Positions 23,775 through 36,464 of a stretch of DNA of 64,000 bases are shown here, one piece after another (within the stretch, counting starts at the first letter, position 1; every line of letters starts with the position of its first letter). Source of the stretch: Amoebophrya sp. A120 (taxonomy: Eukaryota > Sar > Dinophyceae > Syndiniales > Amoebophryaceae); contig CAJINV010000028.1 of NCBI GenBank assembly GCA_905178155.1, forward strand, positions 169,235 through 233,234. Direction: 5' to 3'. The notes under the pieces were generated by a model. The model saw nothing but the letters and a program-made list of their open reading frames with translations. It was not told the DNA's origin and did not search any database. Position numbers and translations under genes: made by a program.

Positions 23775-24355
23775 GGCAAGGGCCTGCACAACAGCAGGCC
23801 ACGGACCGCATGGTCAGAGGAGAGCTCGCCCCCGGGCAAGGATAACGAATTATCAGCACCCGGCCAGCCGCGAATGAATAGCGGCAAAGCCGGCGTGCAG
23901 ACACACGGGGGTAAGCGGGTTACTGGCAACAAGCCCAGATGAACTTCGGGCCCGCGCCAAAGAGAGACAATGAGCGGGCCCAGACTAGTAACATCGGGCC
24001 CGCACAACAGGCAGGTGCAACGGGCCAGAAATAAAATCTAAATCAGGCCCGCCCCTTGAGCCTGGCTTGTGTTGTAATTATTCACAGGAAGTGCGCATCG
24101 CATTCGCAGGCGCGTGTGAACGAGGGCGCCGCCCTACTAGTTAGTAAGCCTCCGGGCGGCACGAGGGTGCACATGCACAATGGGCAGGCCCCGCAATCGG
24201 TGCGGGGCGGCCCTGGTGATAGGGGCGCGCCCAAAAAGGGCAGGCGCCGAAGGTGTTGGGCCCGCACCGCAGACACGCGGGGGGCCCATAATCTATTAGA
24301 CAAAGGGCAAACCCCGCTGCGAACGCGGGGCGGCCCCAAAATTAAGCGACTGGCG
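23775..24355. repeat. GC-rich hairpin core, copy 4
   Basis: Same module. The last stem reads CCCCGC-TGCGAAC-GCGGGG, with stem kept and loop changed. Followed by a unit-specific segment also found after copy 8. Confidence 0.9.
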
Positions 24356-26571
24356 GAGACGGCTGCAGGTTAGTCCATCCCGCGCGTGGTCCCGTCCGTC
24401 TTGCGATGTCTGCGCGTCCACTGAGAATGGCAACCTGTGCAGCGGAACGCCATCTCAAACGAGGGGGCGTTTTCCTCCGTTGTTTTGTTGAAGAGCTGGC
24501 GGCATTCAAGTGAGAAAAGCCGCCCCACTTCCAGGAGGAGACAACTTTGCCATGCGATTCGTGTGTGCGCAAACCGATGAACAAAAAACTCCTGTTGAAA
24601 GAATGTGAAGCGGATGGCAGGGCGCCAAAAAATAAAATAATCCAACTTGGGAACCGCTCAGTCTTCTTCCTCACGCAACGTTCACTGAAGACCTTGCCCA
24701 CACTCTTGCTGGTAGTCACATACAAACACGCTCATGTCCGTACTTCTGTATTGCTGAAACTGACTTCTGCGAGCTCAAGACAAGATAAACCCATCAGCGC
24801 CGGTGGTGTACTGTTCACATGAAAATGGCTGGGTCTCTCAATCTCGCCTTTGGAACTGGGTTCTCGGAATTCCAAATACAAGCAAAAAATTCAGAGTACA
24901 AGAAAGATGGCCCATTATACGCAAAAAACGCACTAAAAAATGCTTCGCTTGCGAAAACTCCTAGTACCTCGGGTCGCTCGGTCATCACTCTCAGCTACCG
25001 CCACCATCCACAGAAAAAAACGCGACGATTCAAAAAATCATTTCTCAAAAATCCGGCTCAGGTGAAAAAAAATGGCCACAGAAAAAAATATCCGAAGAAC
25101 AAATCAGTGCCAATCGACATTACAAGTAACTGCACTGTGGTCGTCTGCAGATTCATCTACAACCGAGTCGACAAATCAATGGTCTTGATGGTAAGCCGTA
25201 GCACTTGAAATGTGCAGCCTCAGACCCTTGCTACTACGTCAGAGTACTTAAGCAGCAATTTGATAAGAAAAGCAAGGTCAGCTTGGCTTTCATCTTTCGT
25301 TTTCTATTTCTAGCCGAGAGATCCCGTAATTTTTTTGTTCTTCGTCCCCGCCACGTGTACATGCTATACTTCATCTTTTCATATTTGGTGCTGGAGCAAC
25401 AGTCTGCCAAGCAGATTCGCAGATTTATTTTCTGTCCTTTTCATGTACTTTCGCAAAACAAGAACTTGTTTTCGTGCTTCTACTTAATCCCAGAGTTGCG
25501 CTATTCATCAAAATAGTCATGGTCTCTCGTCGTCGTTCTCGCACACTCTTCCTAGCTGCACCTCCCGCCATCCTCGCCGCCAGCACCGCTTCGAGCTACC
25601 ACGGTTCCAGATCCCGCTTCTCCGGGTGGAGGGAGCACGATGAGAGATTTTCGGCTAGCCTGCGGGTGCGACGACGCAAGTGCGGCCTGGATGGTCAATG
25701 CGTCCTGGATGCACATGTGCGTCCTCGTCTCGGCCTCCCATCGCGGATTGAAATGAGGTTTACGCTTACCCCGGTCCAGCGAGACTTGGTTTTCTTGTTT
25801 CATCAATTGGAGCGAGTCTTGCACGGTTCTTGACGACGCGGGGGAGCTAAAGGGCTGGAGGGAGGTGTACAGCTGAGGGAATTTAACATGAACTTGGAGG
25901 TCATAGCAGAAGTAGAAGCCGTGTCCTCTTGATGTCAACATCTTTGCGACCGCCGGGTTTATGAAGATCAGCACCTGCGTATCCGTCCCGGTTGATGTAC
26001 TCACTGGTACTTTTCACACCCTGACTTCATCTCCTCTCCGAACGGTGACGGGAAAAAAACCGCTGCGACCCAGAGTTGCAGGTCAACTGCGGCAGCCGCA
26101 ATGTTAACCTGGAGTGCAAACGAAAACGGTAAGCTTGGACAACGGCGTCATCATGTTGTTCTGAGAAGCGGTCACTTTTCATGCTTTCTCTCCGCTCGCG
26201 CGACCCGGCGAACCGCCAGCGCTGCGTGCGCAGCTTCAGTACCAGCGCTCTCACTCTCAAAAGCGTCTCCCGCTCATTGTCCGTCTTACAGACCTGTCTC
26301 TCAGAATTTCGCTCGCAGTTGTCAATGATCCAGATGCAAGATCTGCGGAAGACGCCGCTCGCCTGCTGGCTGCACTCGCAGCTGTGCAAGTTATTCGCCT
26401 AGAGCTTCTACTTTCGCTCACTACTTTTGCCCTCAAGAAGCTCGCTGCGCGTGGTGCTTTTGTGCAGAGAGCTACAGAAACACATATGTACACAGATACG
26501 AAAGACGCCGCGTTCGTTAGGTCGCAGCCGTGTGGCTGGAACTGCAGACATAAAACAACGACAACGAATAC

Positions 26572-27124
26572 GGCAACGGCCTACACAACAGCAGGCCACG
26601 GACCGCATGGTCAGAGGAGAGCTCGCCCCCAGGCAAAGATAACGAATTATCAGCACCCGGCCAGCCGCGAATGAATAGCGGCAAAGCCGGCGTGCAGACG
26701 CCCGGGGGTAAGCGGGTTACTGGCTACGGGCCCAGATGAACGTCGGGCCCGCGCCAAAGAGAGACAATGAGCGGGCCCTGACAGTAGTAACATCGGGCCC
26801 GCGCAGCAGGCAGGTGTAACGGGCCACAAAAATCGGGCCCGCCCCTTGAACCTGCCTCGTGTTGTAATTCTTCACAGGAAGCGCGCATCGCATTCGCAGG
26901 CGCGTGTGAACGAGGACGCCGCCCTACTAGTAAGCCTCCGGGCGGCAAGAGGGTGCACAAGCACAATGGGCAGGCCCCGCAATCGGTGCGGGGCGGCCCT
27001 GGCGATAGGGGCGCGCCCAAAAAGGGCAGGCGCCGAAGTTGGCGGGCCCGCACCGCAGACACGCGGGGGGCCCGTAACTCATTACACAAAGGGCAAACCC
27101 CGCAGACGGCGCGGGGCGGCCCCA
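26572..27124. repeat. GC-rich hairpin core, copy 5
   Basis: Same module with the last stem-loop CCCCGC-AGACGGC-GCGGGG. One GACTAGTAAC motif is altered to GACAGTAGTAAC. Confidence 0.9.
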
Positions 27125-29472
27125 AACGCAAAGGCTGGAGTCTTGGCGCCGCGGTTGCGCTCGTCCTTATTCAACAACTCTCCGAGTTGAGTTCTACAAC
27201 GAACCGCCGCCCGCCACTCTATCTCAGAGAACTCCTCAGGGCTGATCGCGGCAACTGCTCGAGCGGCGCAGCACAGCTTGCAGATGGAAACGCACCACTT
27301 TGCATCGCCGGGCAAATGATGCCGCAACGTGCTGACCTGCTGCTCGCTGGTAAATGCGCAATGCGCAATACAACCGCGACTGCGCGAAATGTCCGACTCG
27401 ACGGCCGCGCATGTTGCAACAGGAAAAGTGTCGTGCTTTATTCTGCGTCAAATTGCAAAACGTATCACCACACTATGTGTGCAGGCTTCGTTTAGTTGGG
27501 TATGGGTTGGGTGAAAAAAAAATAGCAGACGAAAGAATTTGGTAATTCGCTTCGAGAAGATCTCTCAAACCTGCTGTTGCTAGCACTCCAGGGCATTGTA
27601 AAATCTGAAAAAAAAAACAAACTTATCTGGCACGGACAGACGCCTGTGCCGGTAGTCATACACAGTGGTCATGTCGTCTATCAAACATCTCGGTAGAAGT
27701 GATGAAAACAAAAACATCGTGCTCAAATGAGTCACCGGTTTGCACATCACGTCAAATAAATAGGACTCTCGGTCTCTCTTCCTGCTCGAACTTCCCAAGA
27801 CAGCGGAGCGAAGTCATATGTCTAGACCAACACCGCACTCAAACTCAGTATTGCGGATGAGCAAAGACAACCATCGGTTCGCTCATTCACTCTCAGCTGC
27901 CATCCTCTTCCACAAAATGAAAATCAAAAAAAGTCGCGAGCGCCAGCGCGAGGAAAAAAGTATTAATATCTCAGAAAAACTCAAAAAAAAATAGTTGCAT
28001 TGACGAAACCGGTACCGCGGGAGAACAATTCCTCGGTTAACTAGTAACCGCGTTCGTTGCGATTGCGGGCGACACTCCCGCAAGCTGTAGCTGCCTCGTC
28101 CACAAATTTACAATCATGCTGAAGTTGATGCTGGTAGTCCAGAGGACCCAATGTCTTTTGCTTTTCACCTGGTTAACTGCAAGGAATTTTGTGTCACTTC
28201 CATCTACTTGTTGTGCAAGACGTGTCCTTCTTGTAATCGCTGCGTTGAATCGATACAATGAAAGCATATTTCCGCCGTAGCACTCGTCCTTACAAACTCG
28301 TCCTAGCAGCAGATCCCGCCACTCTCGTCACCAGCACCACCTCTAGCAACCGTAGTTCCAGATCCAGGTCCTCAGGGTGGAGGAAATGCGGCGAAAGACT
28401 CCCGTTGACTGCGAATGCGAGGGTGCGGTCGTTCTGAATGCACGTGTGGTGGTCTTCCCCAGAAGTCGTGAAACGAAATAGCGTGGTTTCCCGCGATTGC
28501 AGACCAGTCGTCATCCACGGTCTCAATCGCGGCAGGGTTCGCACGGTTCTTCTTCAGCGCGCCGAGGATCTGAAGCAACGGAGCGAAGCGTGCAGAGGGG
28601 TAAAATGGTCGTCTGAGTCGTTGTAGGAGAAAGAGCCGTTTCATCTTGACATCATCTTCCGCACCGGCTTCTTGTTGAGCACCAACTGCGTGTGGTCTGT
28701 GCCGGACGATGTACTACTCCCTGGCGGCGCCGTCTTCTTATTCCTATTCGCATCGTCGCGTCCTCTCTTCCACCCCGACTACACCAGAATAAAGCAATCC
28801 GCTGAAGCGGAACGGAGATGCACCGACAAGCACCCAAGCTACGTCCAGCTGCAGTGTGCTGTGCAAACGGGAACCAAGGAGCTCTGCGTCATCATGTTTA
28901 TTCCCGAAGCCAATTGTATGCTTCTTGGATCAGTTATTCTTCTTGCTCGCTCTCCGCAAGCCGCCCAAGCTGCAAACACGGCTGCTTGCATCTCTCTTCT
29001 ACCCTTTCTCCTCACTCTGTCCCGGAAAAATCACGGCTCACTCAGACAGGCAACACTTCTTTGGTGCCTGCCTCACTGGTGGGGCTCGCTTCGCTCGAGC
29101 TTCTTTGCCCAAATCAGTCTCTCAACCAAGATCAAGAAGAAGCATCTCAACAACAAGAATGAGAATCCAAATCCCTTTGCGACACAACACCACCAGCAGC
29201 AGCAGGTGGGAAAATAAGCAACGCCTCACTCGTTGCTTCAGATGCACCATTTGCAAGCGCAGGTATTAATAGATGCCGTTGCCATGCTCTTGCTCCGACT
29301 GGTCGTTGTCCTCAGTATTCAGACTTTGCGTACCACAGGAAAAAACACAAACACACGACGACATGAAAGAACAACCGCAACAAATCGAGAGGCCGCCCAA
29401 AAACTTGGGTAGCGTCAGTCCTCTTGTCGGGACGGGTTTTGCGAGATTGATATCAACGACAAACACCAAAGC

Positions 29473-30033
29473 GGCGAGGGCCTGCACAACGGCAGTCCAC
29501 GGACCGCATGATCAGAGGAGAGCTCGCCCCCGGGCAAGGATAACGAATTACGATTACCAGCACCCGGCCAGCCGCGAAACAACAGCGGCAGTGCCGGCGT
29601 GCAGACGCCCGGGGGTAAGCGGGTTACTGGCAACAGGCCCAGATGAACGTCGGGCCCGCGCCAAAGAGAGACAACGAGCGGGCCCAGACTAGTAACATCG
29701 GGCCCGCACAGCAGGCAGGTGTAACGGGCCAGAAAAATCGGGCCCGGTCCTTGAGCCTGGCTTGCGTATAGAATTACTCACAGGAAGCGCGCATCGCATT
29801 CGCAGGCGCGTGTGAGTGAGGACGCCGCCCTACTAGTTAGTAAGCCTCCGGGCGGCAAGAGGGTGCACAAGCACAATGGGCAGGCCCCGCACTCGGTGCG
29901 GGGCGGCCCTGGTGATAGGGGCGCGCCCAAAAAGGGCAGGCGCCGAAGCTGACGGGCCCGCGCCGCAGACGCGCGGGGGGCCCGTAATTCATTACACAAA
30001 GGGCACGCCCCGCCGTGAGCGCGGGGCGGCCCC
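29473..30033. repeat. GC-rich hairpin core, copy 6
   Basis: Same module. The last stem-loop is CCCCGC-CGTGAGC-GCGGGG. A 146-bp inverted-repeat element follows at 30,107. Confidence 0.9.
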
Positions 30034-30106
30034 GATGTCCTGCTAGTTAGTCTGGCGACGACGCAGCGGCGGCATTGCGGGCGATCCGGCGTTCATCCTG
30101 CGAGAG

Positions 30107-30252
30107 TATCACACAGAAAAATACTGGCAGGCTACATTTGGAATGCAAAAATAAAGATCCAGTAGAATGGCACGAGGGCGCGCATGACAGATTTTTCTGT
30201 GTCTTTCTGTTTGCATTACAGTTATGCCCTGCCAGCTTTTTTCTGTGGGATA
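30107..30252. mobile_element. 146-bp inverted-repeat element in array unit 6
   Basis: Termini TATCACACAGAAAAA ... TTTTTTCTGTGGGATA form an inverted repeat that continues with CTGGCAGG/CCTGCCAG. Interior motifs GCATGACAGATT and GCATTACAG are the same kind found in the introners further right. Flanks GAGAG/GAAAG match in 4 of 5 bases. Confidence 0.75.
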
Positions 30253-30883
30253 GAAAGTTGGCCTTCATCATACGGGTTGACTCCCCTTAGGCACTTGTAG
30301 CACCCGACCGCTAGGCGGGTCGGGTGCACCCCCGGAGGAAGTACACGGCTTGCCACAAGGCATAGCCGGCATTTTGGAGATTCCGGCTGGGGCAACCCGT
30401 AAGGGCCGGTGCCGTCATGTCCTCTTGGAGTTGCACACAGACGAACCGCCTCTTTTGTATAGAAGGAAAAAAACCAAACATCTCGGTAGAAGTGATGAAA
30501 ACAAGCACATCGTGCTCAAATGAGTCACCGGTTTGCTCAACACGTGAAAATAGGACTCTCGGTCCCTCTTCCTGATCGAACTTCCCAAGACAACGGAGCG
30601 AAGTCATATGTCTAGACCAACACCGCACTCAAACTCAGTATTGCGGATGAGCAAAAACAGCCATCGGGTCGCTCATTCACTCTCAGCTGCCGTCCTCTCC
30701 CACAAAATGAAAATCAAAAAAAGTCGCGAGGAAAAAAATATTAATATCTCAGAAAAACCCAAAAAAAAATAGTTGCATTGACGAAACCGCTACCGCGGGA
30801 GAACAATTCCTCGGTTAACTAGTAACCGCGTTCGTTGCGATTGCGGGCGACACTCCCGCAAGGTGTCTCCACAAATTTACAAT

Positions 30884-31209
30884 CATGCTGAAGTTGATGC
30901 TGGTAGTCCAGAGGACCCAATGTCTTTTGCTTTTCACCTGGTTAACTGCAAGGAATTTTGTGTCACTTCCATCTACTTGTTGTGCAAGACGTGTCGTTCT
31001 TGTAATCGCTGCGTTGAACCGATACAATGAAAGCATATTTGTGCCGTAGCACTCGTCCTTACAAACTCGTCCTAGCCGCAGATCCCGCCACTCTCGTCAC
31101 CAGCACCACCTCGAGCAACCGTAGTTCCAGATCCAGGTCCTCAGGGTGGAGGAAATGCGGCGGAAGACTCCGGTTGACTTCTGCGAATGCGAGGGTGCGG
31201 TCGTTCTGA
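30884..31209 (+). CDS. Candidate small secreted-type ORF of the array (one of six leader copies)
   Basis: ATG at 30,884 gives MLKLMLVVQRTQCLLLFTW, a signal-peptide-like leader. A GTTAAC donor and a GCCGTAG acceptor near 31,048 would join it to TRPYKLVLAADPATLV, ending near 31,209. Related leaders lie at about 16,799, 19,483, 22,450, 28,114 and 34,181. The downstream part shifts frame between units and one copy has early stops, so most or all copies may be pseudogenes or non-coding. Confidence 0.25.
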
Positions 31210-32240
31210 ATGCGCGTGTGGTGGTCTTCCACAGAAGTCGTGAAACGAAATAACGTGGTTTCCCGCGATTGCAGAACAGGCGTCATCCACGGTCTCAATC
31301 GTGGCAGGGCTCGCACGGTTCTTCTTCAGCGCGCCGAGGAACTGAAGCAACGGACCGAGGCGTGCAGACGGGTAAGATGGTCGTCTGAGTCGTTGTAGGA
31401 AAAAGAGCCGCTTCGTCTTGACATCATCTTCCGCACAGGATTCCTATAATTGAGCACCAACTCCGTGCCCGTGCCGGTCGATGTACTACAACTCTTTGCT
31501 GGCGGCACCGTCTTATTCACATCGTGGCGTCCTCTCGTCCCCGACGGCAGATTAGAGCAAGCCGCAGCAGAAGTGGTTCAGAAATGCAGCTGCAAGGACT
31601 CCACCTACGTCCAGCTCCAGCGCACTGTGCAAACGAAGACGGAAACCTACGGACCTCTGGCGCGTCATCATGTTTATTCCTATTCGCGAAGCCAATTATG
31701 CTTCTTGGATCACCTACCCTTCTTGCTCGCTCTCCGCAAGCTGCAAACACGGGTGCTTGCATCTCTCTTCCACCCTTCGTACTCACTCTGTCCCGGAAAA
31801 ATCACGGCTCACTCAAACAGGCAACACTTCTTTGGTGTCTGCCTCATTGGTGGGGCTTCGCTCGAGCTTCTTTGCCCAAGTCAGTCTCTCAACCAAGATC
31901 AAGAAGAAGCATCTCAACAACAAGAATGAGAATCCAAATTCCGTTGCGACACAACAGCACCAGCAGCAGCAGGTGGGAAAATAAGCAACGCGTCACTCGT
32001 TGCTTCAGATGCACAATTTGCAAGCGCAGGTATTAATAGATGCCGTTGCCATGCTCTTGCTCCGAGTGGTCGTTGTCCTCAGTAATCAGACTTTGCGCAC
32101 CACAAGAAAAAAACACAAACACACGACGGCATGAAAGAACAACTGCAAAAAATCGACAGGCCGCCCAAGAACTTGGGTAGTGTCCGTCCTCTTGTCGGGA
32201 GGGGTTTTGCGAGATTGATATCAACGACAAACACCAAAGC

Positions 32241-32800
32241 GGCAACGGCCTGCACAACAGCAGGCCGCGGACCGCATGGTCAGTGGAGAGCTCGCCCCCG
32301 GGCAAGGATAACGAATTACCAGCACCCGGCCAGCCGCGAAACAACAGCGGCAAAGCCGGCGTGCAGACGCCCGGGGGTAAGCGGGTTACTGGCAACAGGC
32401 CCAGATGGACGTCGGGCCCGCGCCAAAGAGAGACAATGAGCGGGCCCAGACTAATAACATCGGGCCCGCGCAGCAGGCAGGTGTAACGGGCCAGAAAAAT
32501 CCGGCCCGCCCCTTGCGCCTGGCTTGTGTATGTAATTACTCACAGGAAGCGCGCATCGCATTTGCAGGCGCGTGTGAGTGAGGACGCCGCCCTACTAGTT
32601 GTTAAGCCTCCGGGCGGCAAGAGGGTGCACAATGGGCAGGCCCCGCGATGGATGCGGGGCGGCCCTGGAAATAGGGGCGCGCCCAAAAAGGGCGGGCGCC
32701 GAAGCTGACGGGCCCGCGCCGCAGACACGCGGGGGGCCCGTAATTCAGCACACAAAGGGCAAGCCCCACAGACGGCGCGGGGCGGCCCCGAAACTAGGCG
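32241..32800. repeat. GC-rich hairpin core, copy 7
   Basis: Same module with the middle stem-loop CCCCGC-GATGGAT-GCGGGG and an 11-bp shortening around GGTGCACAATGGG. Confidence 0.9.
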
Positions 32801-32819
32801 GCCGGCGGAAGCGCGCAAC

Positions 32820-33380
32820 TATGTGGCGTCTCTCCGCAAAGAGCGCAGGGTCTTCCCCTTTGGCAGGTTAAAGACATGCCGCAGCGCTCCAAAGGATCCT
32901 GCCAGGCTTGTATGGTACAGAAAGTAGCAGTCGAGGCGGATTTGTTGGACAAAAATGGAACAGCAGAAACATCCGTCATGCTCATGGGCAAGCTCCTCCT
33001 GGCATGCTGCTTAAGCGCGGATCATTTTTCTCGATGCTTATTGTTGCACAACAAATGTGCCCCGCCTGCTCTTTTCTGCGGGATACCGCTTCGCCGCGGC
33101 CGCGCGGAAGAAGGTGGCTCGTTTGCTCGGCATGTCGGCCGAGGCCGGCCAAAGCACCCGCGTTGGGTCCCCGGTCGCTGCCAGGAGCTGCGGGTATCGA
33201 GCTGTTTATTCCCCACCGTGATGGTGATAGTACACCACGACGCCGGCTCGCACCGTTGTGCCCCAGCGCTTACACCGGAGGCATCGCAACCCGTCAGCGG
33301 ACGCCGCGGCTGGGCTATCTCCGTAAGGCCGGAGACGCCTCGGACTCGGCGGAGCCACTGGCAGGAAAATACGAATGATG
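32820..33380. other. Unit-7-specific insert
   Basis: Sequence without counterpart in the other units, between core 7 and the common block at about 33,400. A plus-strand frame from 32,876 is open through it (MPQRSKGSCQACMVQKVAV ...) but continues into array sequence. Origin unknown. Confidence 0.4.
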
Positions 33381-35694
33381 TGCTGCCCGCCGTGACGCGA
33401 CTATGTCCGACGCGGCGGCCGCGCATTTTGCGACAAGAAAACTTGAAGTGTCGCGCTTCATTCTGCGTCAAGTTGCAAACCGCATTACGACACTATGTGT
33501 GAAGGGTTTGTGTGATTGGATTGAAAAAAATGAAAACAAGTAAATAGCAGACGAAATGAAGTAAAGTAATATAAATGTAACATTCGAACTATTCAGAAGA
33601 TTTCTCCAACCCACCGTCGGTGGTGCCACGGCGTATGGTAAAACCTGAAAAAAAAACAAAAGCTTCTCTCTTCTCTCTAGCTTGCGGACTGTCACTCCGC
33701 GAGCACGCGACGTTCACTAAATATCTTGCACACGACGCAGTTTGCGGCGGTACCCGTACACAGCGGTCATGTCCATCACCATCTCGGTATTTATGAAAAA
33801 AAAGTTCTTCGAGCTCAAATGAGTCACTCTCACTTCACTCGTTTGCTCAACAAATAAAAAAAGGACTCTCGGTCTCGCCCCCTGATCGAAATACCCGACA
33901 ACACGGAGCGAAGTCATGTTTCTACGCCAACAACGAACTCAAACTCAGTGGTGTGGATGACGATGAAGAAACACATGCATTGGGTTGCTCATTAATTCTC
34001 AGCTGCCGCCCTCTTCCACAAGATTAAGTAACCGCGAGGGCAGCTGAAAAAAACAGCTCAGAAAAGTTCGAAAAAAAAACAACGTAAGAGGAAGAACAGC
34101 TACGGAACAATTCCTCGGTTAGGCTTACTGACTTACTTGCGTCTATCAGCGACTTCCGCAAAAGCCTCATATTTACGAATCATGTTTATGGTAGTCCAGA
34201 TTACAACGTCCGGGCTTTTCCTTTTGAGCCGACCATTCCTTGTCTCCTGTACGGAACGTCAGGTGACTTCCATCTACTTTTGCACGAAGCCGTGTCCTGT
34301 GCTTCTGCTAGCTTTCAATCAAATTCACTCAGTCGAGTCAACAAATAAACAATGCGCGCATAGTTGCGTAGTTGTCGTCCTCATAAATAAACTGTGCCTA
34401 ACAGCACCCCCCGCCGTCCTCGTCACCAGCACCATCTATCAAAAGGAAAAATCCCGCCTCCCCATATCAAAAGGAAGTTTCTGATGCTGGATCTGCGTAC
34501 ACAAATCAGCTTTGTATTGCAGAGAGGCACTGCGGACAGATCTCCAGGCTAGATAGGGGCGTATGCATGTGTCTAGTTGTTTAGCATGGCAAACGGCTCC
34601 CCTTTAGGCCCAACAGCATGACAAATCGCCTCTGTAATGGGGGCAAAGCTTTTGCCCCTGTCTTTTTGCAAGACAGATGTGATTTGTGACCTCAAATCAG
34701 CAACGCAAATTTTCAGAAACAGGCCTTTTCGATATGGGGAGGGGGGATTTTTCCTTACAATACCATCTCGTGCTACCGCAGTTACAGACCCCGCTTCTCA
34801 GGGTGGAGGAAGTACGACGAGAGATCTTCGGCCAACTGCAAATCCGAGGATGCGATCGTCCTGAATGCACATGTACGTCTCGGCCTCCCATCACGAAGCG
34901 AAATGAGGTTTGCCGCGGTCCGAAGCGGGTCCGCACTCTTGTTTCATCCAATAACGCAAGTTTTGCACGGTTCTTGACGACGTGAGAGCGCAGGAGGGAG
35001 TTGTTGGTGTACCGAGGGAAAAGAACATGAATGCTGGATTTCGTAGGAGAAGTAGAAGCCGTGCCTGTGTCCTCTTGATATCAACGGAGTACCTTTGTAT
35101 CCGTCCCGGTCGATGTACTCACTGGTACTTTTCACACTCTGACTTCATCTCCTCTCCGAACGGTGACAGGAAAAAAACCGCTGCGACCCAGAGTTGCAGG
35201 TCAACTGTGGCAGCCGCAATGCTAACCTGGAGTGCAAACGAAAACGGAAAACGTGGACAAGGGCGTCATCGTGTTGTTTTGAGAAGCGGTCACTTTTCGT
35301 GCTTTCTCTCCACTCGCGCGACCCGGCGAGCCGCCAGCGCTCGTGCGCAGCTTAGCGGCAACGCTCTCAGCACTCTCAAAAGCGTCTCCCGCTCATTGTC
35401 CGTCTTGCGGACCTGTCTCTCAGAATTTCGCTCGCAGTCAATGATCCAGATGCAAGATCTGCGGAAGACGCCGCTCCACCGCTGGCTGCAAGCGCAGCTG
35501 TGCAAGTTGTTCGCCTAGACCTTCTACTTTCGCTCACTTTTGCCCTCAAGAAGCTCGCTGCGCGTGGTGCTTTTGCGCAGAGAGCTACAGAAACACATAT
35601 GTACACAGATACGAAAGACGCCGCGTCCGTTAGGTCGCAGCCGTGTGGTTGGAGCTGTAGACACAAAACGACAACGACGCATGCGGCAACGGCC

Positions 35695-36252
35695 TGCAAA
35701 CAGCAGGCCACAAACCGCATGGTCAGTGGAGAGCTCGCCCCCGGGCAAAGATAACGAATTATCAGCACCCGGCCAGCCGCGAATGAATAGCGGCGAAGCC
35801 GGCGTGCAGACGCCCGGGGGTAAGCGGGTTAATGGCAACGGGCCCAGATGAAGGTCGGGCCTGCGCCAAAGAGAGACAATGAGCGGGCCCAGACTAGTAA
35901 CATCGGGCCCGCGCAGCAGGCAGGTGTCACGGGCCAGAAAAATCGGGCCCGCCCCTTAGGCCTGGTTTGTGTATGTAATTACTCACAGGAAGCGCGCATC
36001 GCATTCGCAGGCGCGTGTGAACGAGGGCGCCGCCCTACTAGTAAGCCTCCGGGCGGCAAGAGGGTGCACATGCACAATGGGCAGGCCCCGCATTCGGTGC
36101 GGGGCGGCCTTGGCGGAAGGGGCGCGCCCAAGAAGGGCAGGCGCCGAAGCTGACGGGCCCGCACCGCAGACACGCGGGGGGCCCGTAATTTATTAGACAA
36201 AGGGCAAGCCCCGCAGATGGCGCGGGGCGGCCCCAAAATTAAGCGACTGGCG
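35695..36252. repeat. GC-rich hairpin core, copy 8
   Basis: Last copy; ends GCGGGGCGGCCCCAAAATTAAG. Followed by a second 146-bp inverted-repeat element (36,319) and then decayed array sequence to about 38,000. Confidence 0.9.
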
Positions 36253-36318
36253 GGGAAATCCTCCGAGAATTCTGCTGCGGCTATAACAGGCCACGAACCT
36301 GCGCTCGTCCTGAGAGTG

Positions 36319-36464
36319 TATCACACAGAAAAACGCTGGCAGGTTACATTTGGAATGCAAACATAAAGATCTAAGAAAATGGCACGAGGGCGCCCATGAC
36401 AGATTTTTCTGTGTATTTCTGTTTTCATCACAGTTATGTCCTGCCAGCTTTTTTTTGTGGGATA
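36319..36464. mobile_element. 146-bp inverted-repeat element in array unit 8
   Basis: Second copy of the element at 30,107: same length, same termini TATCACACAG...GTGGGATA and same interior motifs, with scattered substitutions. Confidence 0.75.

Noticed and set aside
15477-36196. ORFs of 60-130 codons recurring in each GC core on both strands
   Set aside because: They recur because the DNA repeats. All frames of the GC-rich hairpin sequence are open, no domain is visible, and no start context is kept.
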